A model generated the notes under the pieces. The model ran no database searches and had not been told where the DNA came from. It was given only the letters and a program-made list of their open reading frames with translations. A program made the translations under genes and the position numbers. From assembly GCA_963811685.1 (NCBI GenBank), contig CAWESK010000019.1, positions 62,001-126,000 of the forward strand: DNA of 64,000 nt. Direction: 5' to 3'. The first letter of the stretch is position 1; every line of letters begins with the position of its first letter. The DNA comes from CAIWHR01 sp963811685. Its GTDB lineage: Bacteria > Pseudomonadota > Gammaproteobacteria > Burkholderiales > Casimicrobiaceae. This document shows, in pieces, positions 58,443 through 64,000 of this stretch.

Positions 58443-60168
58443 ATGAAGCGCGGAAGAATGCTGGCGGGCACGGCCGCCATCGCGGGTGCGGCGTTCATCG
58501 GTGGCGGGATCGCTTTGGCGCAGGAAGTTGCCGGTGGAGCGACGACGACGACTAAGGCTCTGGCAGCCGGCCCCAACGTCACGCAAGCCGCGCTCGACGC
58601 CGCGGCGGGTGACGCGAAGAACTGGATCCATGCCAACGGCAGCTACGACCAGACGCGCTACTACCCCGGAGCCCAGATCACCGCCGGCAACGTCGGCAAG
58701 CTGAAGCCCGCGTTCGTGTTCCAGACCGCGGTGCTGGAATCGATGGAAACCGCGCCCATCGTCGTCGACGGCGTCATGTATCTGACGACGTCGTTCAACC
58801 ATCTCTACGCGATCGACGCGGCGACGGGCGAGGAGTTCTGGCACTACAAGCACAAGCTCGGCCCGATCGTCACCGTGTGCTGCGGCAACAACAATCGCGG
58901 CGTCGCGATCGAGGGCGGCCGGCTGTTCATGGGCACGATCGACGCGAAGCTGGTGGCGCTCGACGCGAAGACCGGCAAGGTCCTGTGGGAAAAGCAGATC
59001 GCCGACCCCGAAAAGGGCTACTCGGAAACGATGGCGCCCACGGTCGTCGACGGCAAGGTGCTGATCGGCACGAATGGCGGCGAGTACGGCGTCCGGGGTT
59101 TCCTGAAGGCGTACAGCGCCGCCGACGGCAACCTGCTGTGGACGTTCTACACGATCCCCGACAAGGGTCAGGAAGGGGTGTGGGCGGTCAACGACGCGAC
59201 GGGCCGCGACATGCACCGCGACATCGCGGCCGAAAAGAAGATGCTGGCCGACAAGGGCGGCGACTTCTTTCAGACGCTCGGCGGCGGGGTGTGGATGACG
59301 CCGGCGATCGACCGCAAGACGAACACGGCGTTTTTCGTCGTCGGCAATCCCTCGCCTGATCTTTACGGCGCGATTCGCCCGGGCGACAACCTGTACACGG
59401 ACTCGATCGTCGCGGTCGACCTCGACAAGCGGCACGTACAAGTGGCATTTCCAGTACATCGCCCACGACGTGTGGGATCTGGACGCCGTCAGCCCGCCGA
59501 TCCTGACGCAGGCGAAGGACAAGGACGGCAAGATGGTCGACGTCGTGATCCACGGCGGCAAGACCGGCCATATCTACGTCCACGAGCGCAACACCGGCAA
59601 GCTGATCCGCTTCTCGGAAGCGATGATCCCGCAGGAGAACATGTGGGTGCTGCCGACGCCGACCGGCGCGCGGATGCTGCCGGGTGCCAACGGCGGCGTC
59701 GAGTGGTCGCCGATGGCGGTCAACCCGAAGACGCGGATGGCGTATGCCGCCAACCTGCATCAGCCGATGACCTACCACGTCGAAGCCACGCCCTATCCGG
59801 GCGGCAAGCTGTGGCTGGGCGGCGCGTTCAAGACGATCCCGTCGGAGGAGCAGTGGGGCCGGCTCGTCGCGGTTAATCTCGACACTGGCAAAGTCGCGTG
59901 GGGCGTGAAGACGCCGCAGCCGCTGATCGGCGGCGTGCTGGCCACCGCCGGCGACGTGGTCTTCAACGGCGAGGCAAACGGCTGGTTCAAGGCGTTCGAC
60001 GCCAAGACCGGCAAGGAACTCTGGAAGTACAACGCGGGCGCGGGTGTCAATGCACCGGCGGTGTCGTACATGGTCGGCGGCAAGCAGTACGTCGCGGTCG
60101 CCGCCGGCGGCAACAATCAGATCGACGCGAAGCGCGGCAACAGCGTGTTCGTGTTCGCGCTGCCCTGA
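58443..60168 (+). CDS. PQQ-dependent alcohol dehydrogenase with a DxD motif (one frameshift)
   Basis: A periplasmic quinoprotein of about 575 residues that oxidises primary alcohols and passes electrons to cytochrome c. The signal peptide is MLAGTAAIAGAAFIGGGIALA. The adjacent-cysteine pair is VTVCCGNNNRG (58878-58883), and tryptophan-docking repeats such as DAKTGKVLWE and DAKTGKELWKYNAGAGV recur. After a single extra base near 59435 comes the catalytic segment HDVWDLDAV. The first Asp aligns with the catalytic base of methanol dehydrogenase, and the second, two residues on, is the residue linked to lanthanide use in XoxF/ExaF/PedH-type enzymes. There is no fused heme domain; the next gene supplies a cytochrome c. 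Confidence 0.9.
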
Positions 60169-60187
60169 TCCCGGCGCAATGCTGTGC

Positions 60188-60220
60188 GGCCACCTCGGCA
60201 ACCGGGGTGGCCTTTTCTTT
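60188..60220 (+). terminator. Intrinsic terminator after the PQQ dehydrogenase
   Basis: GGCCACC pairs with GGTGGCC around an 11-base loop and is followed by TTTTCTTT. It may lower expression of the cytochrome gene that follows. Confidence 0.7.
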
Positions 60221-60240
60221 GCTTCGCTGCAGGTACCGTC

Positions 60241-60825
60241 ATGCTCCGCTCGATGCTTCCGCCGCTCCTCGTCGCGGTCTCCCTCTTCGCCACCGGCGCC
60301 GTGGCGCAATCCGCGCCCCCGGCAAAGCCGCCGCAAGCCGAGATCTGCGACGCCTGCCACGGGCCGAACGGCAACGCGGAGATCCCTACGAATCCAAGTC
60401 TCGCCGGCCAGAGCTGGCGCTACATCTACATCGAGCTCAAGGACTTCAACGAAGGCCGGCGCACGGATCCGGTCATGACCCCGATCTCCAAGGTGCTGTC
60501 CCGCGACGAGATGATCGCGCTCGGTAACTGGTACGCGGCACAGAAGCCGGCGGTCAACCAGTTCAAGGCGGATTCCGCCAAGGTCGCGGAGGGCCAGAAG
60601 GTCACCGCCGCCGTCCTGTGCCCGATGTGCCATCTGGGTGGCTTCAGGGGGCAGAACGAGATTCCGCGCGTGGCCGGGCAGAACTATGAGTACGTGGTGA
60701 AGCAGCTCCAGGACTTCAAGCACAAGCGCCGCACCAACGACGCCGGCAACATGACCAGCGTGGCGCACACGCTGTCCGACCAGGACATCGAAAACATCGC
60801 CCAGTACATCACCACGCTGAACTGA
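60241..60825 (+). CDS. Diheme cytochrome c (c4-like)
   Basis: A 194-residue periplasmic cytochrome with a signal peptide (MLPPLLVAVSLFATGAVA). Two heme sites are seen, CDACHGPNG and CPMCHLGG, one in each half, as in cytochrome c4. MTPISKVLSRDEMIALGNWY and MTSVAHTLSDQDIENIAQYI provide the axial Met ligands and C-terminal helices. It is the likely electron acceptor for the preceding dehydrogenase or the following molybdenum hydroxylase. Confidence 0.92.
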   Translation: MLRSMLPPLLVAVSLFATGAVAQSAPPAKPPQAEICDACHGPNGNAEIPTNPSLAGQSWRYIYIELKDFNEGRRTDPVMTPISKVLSRDEMIALGNWYAAQKPAVNQFKADSAKVAEGQKVTAAVLCPMCHLGGFRGQNEIPRVAGQNYEYVVKQLQDFKHKRRTNDAGNMTSVAHTLSDQDIENIAQYITTLN

Positions 60826-60962
60826 GCCGCCGCCGCGCGTTCGGTGGCGCCGTCGCATTGCCGTTGCCGAACTTGCGCAGTATCCTAACCGTCCGCGTTT
60901 TTCGCATCCGGCCGCCTGCGCCGCGCGACGAGGGGCGGCCATCCATCCCAATGGAGATTCCG

Positions 60963-61445
60963 GTGTCTGTCCAATTATCGCTGACCGTCAACGGCAAGCC
61001 GGTCACGGCGGATATCGATCCGCGCACGCTGCTCGTCGATCTGTTGCGCAATGAGCTTGGCCTCACCGGCACGCACGTGGGCTGCGACACCGGCCAGTGC
61101 GGTGCCTGCACCGTTCATGTCGACGGCAACGCGGTCAAGGCATGCACGATTCTCGCCGCCCAGGCGCAGGGGGCCGCGGTCGTGACGATCGAGGGACTGG
61201 CCGCTGCCGACGGCACGATGCATCCGATGCAGGCGGCGTTCAAGGAATGCCATGGCTTGCAATGCGGCTTCTGCACGCCGGGAATGGTGATGAGCGCCAT
61301 CGACCTCGTGCAACGGTATCCGCAGGCGTCCGAGCAGACGATTCGCGAAGAGCTCGAGGGCAACCTGTGCCGTTGCACCGGCTATCACAACATCGTGAAG
61401 GCGGTGCTGCAGGGCGCCGCCGCCATGGGCACGCGGGGGGCATGA
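60963..61445 (+). CDS. Molybdenum hydroxylase [2Fe-2S] subunit (CoxS-like)
   Basis: A 160-residue iron-sulfur subunit of the xanthine dehydrogenase / CO dehydrogenase family. The plant-ferredoxin cluster is GCDTGQCGACTV. The second cluster is LQCGFCTPGMVMS with NLCRCTGYHNIVKA. The GTG at 60963 has a GGAG site 6 bases upstream and starts at the conserved beta-strand; an ATG at 60951 is also possible. Its stop overlaps the next gene (ATGA). It forms an operon in the order small - large (truncated) - medium. Confidence 0.93.
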   Translation: MSVQLSLTVNGKPVTADIDPRTLLVDLLRNELGLTGTHVGCDTGQCGACTVHVDGNAVKACTILAAQAQGAAVVTIEGLAAADGTMHPMQAAFKECHGLQCGFCTPGMVMSAIDLVQRYPQASEQTIREELEGNLCRCTGYHNIVKAVLQGAAAMGTRGA

Positions 61446-61903
61446 TGGGTACCAGCGATCAAGGCATCCTCGGCTCATCGGTCCGCCGCGAGGAAGACTG
61501 TCGCTTCCTGACCGGCTCGGGGCAGTACACCGACGACGTCAATCCGCCGAACCATGTCCATGCCTATTTCCTCCGCTCGCCGCACGCGCACGCAAAAATC
61601 CGCAAGATCGACACCCAAAAGGCCAAGGCGGCACCTGGCGTCGCGCTCGTCATCGCCGAGACGCCGAACCAGGCGGAGGACGCGGCCGAGCTCATCACCG
61701 TCGATTACGAAGTGCTGCCAGCGGTCGTCAATGGCGTCGATGCGCTGAAGCCCGGCGCGCCGCTGTATCTGTACCCCGAGGAAACGGCGATGGTATGGGC
61801 GTCGGTGCACGATGCGCTCTCGTCCGTGGGCGTCAAATATCTCGACATGCCGGCGTCGCCGCATCGTGTATGGAGCGCGATCCAGTCGGCGAAGCGCGCG
61901 TAA
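61442..61903 (+). pseudogene. Molybdenum hydroxylase large subunit, internally deleted (CoxL-like)
   Basis: An open frame of 153 residues stitched from three parts of a subunit that is normally near 780 residues. The N-terminus GILGSSVRREEDCRFLTGSG and YFLRSPHAHAKIRKIDT is intact. It jumps after KAAPGV to ALVIAETPNQAEDAAELITV and DYEVLPAVVN. It then jumps after MVWA to the extreme C-terminus (LSSVGVKYLDMPASPHRVWS). The molybdopterin-binding and catalytic regions are absent, yet the frame is kept. The product cannot be a working hydroxylase. A true deletion or an assembly collapse are both possible. Confidence 0.82.
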
Positions 61904-61917
61904 GAGGAGCCAACAAA

Positions 61918-62710
61918 ATGTACGCATTCGAACTCACCCGCGCGAAGTCGGTGGCCGACGCCGCGGGCGGCGCTTGCGAAGTCCGGCGGCAAGGCACTGG
62001 CGGGCGGCCAGAGCCTCGTCGGCTCGATGAAGCTGCGTCTGGCCCAGCCGGGCACGCTCGTGGATCTCTCCGGCGTTGCCGAGATCAAGGGCATCAGGAA
62101 GGAAGGCGACGCGCTGGTCATCGGCGCGATGACGCGCCATGCCGAGATCGCGGCGTCGGCCGCGGTCAAGGGCGCGATACCCGCGCTGGCGGCGCTCGCG
62201 CATGCGATCGGCGACCGCCAGGTGCGCAACATGGGCACGCTCGGCGGCTCGCTCGCGAACAACGATCCGGCAGCCGACTGGCCCGCCGCCGTGCTCGGTC
62301 TCGGTGCGACGGTGCAGACGAACAAGCGCAAGATCGCCGCCGACGATTTCTTCAAGGGGATGTTCGAGACGGCGCTCGCCGCGGACGAGCTCATCGTCGC
62401 GGTGAACTTCCCCGTGCCGAAGAAAGCCGCCTACGCCAAATTTCCGCAGCCGGCTTCCCGATTCGCATTGGTCGGCGTGTTCGTCGCGCAGACCGGCGGC
62501 GGAGTGCGCGTCGCAGTGACCGGTGCCGCTTCGTCCGTGTTCCGGTCGAAGCCGCTGGAGGATGCGCTCGGCAAGAGCTTCACCGCCGACGCGGCGAAGG
62601 CGGTCAGGATCGACGCCAAGGGGCTCAATGGGGATCTGCACGCCTCGCCCGAATACCGCGCGCATCTGGTCTCGATCATGGCTGCACGCGCCGTGGGGGC
62701 CGCTGGCTGA
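61918..62710 (+). CDS. Molybdenum hydroxylase FAD-binding subunit (CoxM-like, one frameshift)
   Basis: The medium subunit carrying FAD. It begins MYAFELTRAKSVADAA with an AAGAGGAG ribosome site. After an extra g near 61970 it continues with the FAD motif KALAGGQSLVGSMKLRLAQP. TLGGSLANNDPAADWPAAVL is the second FAD motif. Length after repair is normal (about 263 residues). It ends the operon before a strong terminator. Confidence 0.9.
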
Positions 62711-62729
62711 GGCGGCACCGCGCGTCGTG

Positions 62730-62762
62730 GCCGGCGGGTGTCACACCGCCGGCCTTTTTCCG
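62730..62762 (+). terminator. Strong intrinsic terminator after the hydroxylase operon
   Basis: GGCCGGCGG pairs perfectly with CCGCCGGCC around an 8-base loop and leads into a T-tract (TTTTT). Confidence 0.88.
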
Positions 62763-62852
62763 GGTGGATCGCGCGGTGGCGCGGTCTCGTCGTGCGGTCG
62801 ACGCAAAAGTGCGGTAGATTCGTCCACCGACTCTTTGCCCGCGTGATCGTCC

Positions 62853-63620
62853 GTGATCTTCGACCATCCTCTGCTTCTGTTCCTGCTTTCCCTGGCCGTA
62901 CTCTCGCTCTCGGCGTGGTTCGGCGCAGCGATTTTGGGCCGACGGCGCGATCCTGACGAGAAGATCCATGACGATTATGGGACGATCCTCGCGGCCACGC
63001 TGACGCTGCTCGGCCTCATCATCGGCTTCAGCTTCTCGATGGCGATCAGCCGGTACGACCAGCGGAAGAATCTGGAGGAGGAGGAAGCCAATGCGATCGG
63101 CACCGCCTACGTGCGTGCCGATCTGCTGCCAGCCGTCGACGCGGTTCGCGTCCGGGCATTGCTGACGCAGTACCTCGACGTGCGTCTGCGGTTTTACGAC
63201 GCGTCCCGTTCTCAGGAGCTCGGAGACCTCGCCGCGCGCCGCGCAAAGCTGCAGGCGGACTTGTGGACGGCCGTGCAAGGGCCGGCCATGGCGCAGCCGA
63301 CGGCGGTCGCCGCGCTGGTCGCCAAGGGGATGAATGACGTGTTGAACGCCCAGGGCTACACGCAAGCCGCGTGGTGGAACCGGATCCCGCAGGCCGCCTG
63401 GCTCCTGATGGGGATCATCGCGATCTGCAGCAACATGCTGATCGGCTACGGCACGCAGGGGACGAAGGCGTCGCGGCGCCTGTTGTTCGTGACGCCGCTC
63501 GTTGTCTCCATCTCATTCTTCCTGATCGCCGATATCGACAGCCCGCGTGGCGGCGTGATCCACGTCAAGCCCCAGAATCTCCAGAGCCTGGCCGATTCAC
63601 TTCGCGCGCCGCCGCAATGA
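62853..63620 (+). CDS. DUF4239-type membrane protein
   Basis: A 255-residue inner-membrane protein, GTG start. Hydrophobic segments are LLLFLLSLAVLSLSAWFGA, TLTLLGLIIGFSFSMAISRY, a C-terminal AWLLMGIIAICSNMLIGYG and LFVTPLVVSISFFLIADI. LIGFSFSMAISRYDQRKNLEEEEANAIGTAYVRADLL is characteristic of the family (cited in parts: GFSFSMAISRYDQRK and EEEANAIGTAYVRA). The function is unknown. It overlaps the MoxR gene by ATGA, so they are co-translated. Confidence 0.8.
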   Translation: MIFDHPLLLFLLSLAVLSLSAWFGAAILGRRRDPDEKIHDDYGTILAATLTLLGLIIGFSFSMAISRYDQRKNLEEEEANAIGTAYVRADLLPAVDAVRVRALLTQYLDVRLRFYDASRSQELGDLAARRAKLQADLWTAVQGPAMAQPTAVAALVAKGMNDVLNAQGYTQAAWWNRIPQAAWLLMGIIAICSNMLIGYGTQGTKASRRLLFVTPLVVSISFFLIADIDSPRGGVIHVKPQNLQSLADSLRAPPQ

Positions 63621-64000
63621 ACGCGACAATCCCCAACGACGTCGACGCCGTCGTCGCGCTGCTCGACCGTCATGATTACGTCGCGGACCGCCGTCTTGCG
63701 ACGAGCGTTTTTCTGGCGCTCAAGATGGGCCGGCCGCTGTTTCTCGAAGGGGAGGCGGGGGTCGGCAAGACCGAGATCGCGAAGGTCCTGTCGATCGCGC
63801 TTGGCCGCAAGCTCGTCCGGCTCCAATGCTACGAAGGTCTCGACATCGCGTCGGCCGTCTACGAATGGAACTATCCGCGGCAGATGATCGAGATCCGGCT
63901 CGCGGAATCCACCGGCAAGGTCGACCGGAGCGCGCTCGCGCACGACATCTTCACCGAGCGCTTCCTGCTGAAGCGCCCGCTGCTGGAGGCGCTTTCGCCC
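63617..64000 (+). CDS. MoxR-family AAA+ ATPase (partial, runs off the right edge)
   Basis: The N-terminal 128 residues of a MoxR ATPase. The Walker A motif is LFLEGEAGVGKTEIAKVL. LQCYEGLDIASAVYEWNYPRQM is diagnostic of the CoxD-like branch that helps mature molybdenum hydroxylases or installs metals in other complexes. The gene follows the damaged CoxS/L/M-like operon, which fits a CoxD-type role. Walker B lies beyond the window. Confidence 0.9.
   Translation, partial: MNATIPNDVDAVVALLDRHDYVADRRLATSVFLALKMGRPLFLEGEAGVGKTEIAKVLSIALGRKLVRLQCYEGLDIASAVYEWNYPRQMIEIRLAESTGKVDRSALAHDIFTERFLLKRPLLEALSP

Overview
The window is a high-GC chromosomal segment of a betaproteobacterium, probably an uncultivated Burkholderiales-like lineage. 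Evidence is the gene order tig-clpP-clpX-lon-hupB-tRNA-Val-tRNA-Asp-ppiD and rpsB-tsf-pyrH-frr-uppS-cdsA-dxr-rseP-bamA-skp-lpxD-fabZ-lpxA-lpxB-rnhB, plus hpnCDE and type II secretion gspG. Species cannot be named from the sequence.

Layout. 1-7651: start of a gspG-type pseudopilin gene (minus strand), then mltG, tmk, holB, a PilZ gene, tatD and a periplasmic ankyrin protein, then minus-strand NlpC/P60, rnfH and ratA, then smpB and a GNAT. 7680-10722: squalene genes hpnC-hpnD-hpnE (minus strand). 10986-19654: tRNA-Leu, trigger factor, ClpXP, Lon (with a heat-shock-type promoter), HU, two tRNAs and PpiD. 19739-29802: guaB, guaA, a lower-GC secreted unknown, then a run of small metabolic and repair genes (DUF2087, GNAT, RidA, tadA, ldcA, NRDE, ygfZ). 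30058-44559: the translation, envelope and lipid A superoperon. 44660-49238: a plus-strand catabolic cluster that matches the sulfolactate pathway (suyA, suyB, a PLP lyase, slcC, comC). 49257-54826: minus-strand genes for an IMPase-like phosphatase, an FAD dehydrogenase, a Tat-exported multicopper oxidase, two TonB-receptor remnants inside a tandem duplication, and a YVTN beta-propeller. 54913-64000: an intact TonB receptor, a damaged cytochrome b561, a second ankyrin protein, a PQQ alcohol dehydrogenase with a diheme cytochrome c, a molybdenum-hydroxylase operon whose catalytic subunit is mostly missing, a DUF4239 membrane protein and the start of a MoxR ATPase.

How the parts fit. SlcC and ComC would interconvert (S)- and (R)-sulfolactate through sulfopyruvate, and SuyAB would release sulfite and pyruvate. 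The PQQ dehydrogenase has the Asp-x-Asp motif of lanthanide-dependent enzymes and sits with its likely cytochrome partner and a TonB receptor, suggesting periplasmic alcohol oxidation.

Data quality. At least fifteen genes, including essential ones (holB, bamA, fabZ, guaB), are split by single-base shifts. Where I could resolve the site, the extra base usually duplicates its neighbour. I read most of these as sequence errors, so apparent pseudogenes should be judged with care. The coxL-like and TonB-receptor genes also lack large internal blocks, which could be real deletions or assembly collapses.
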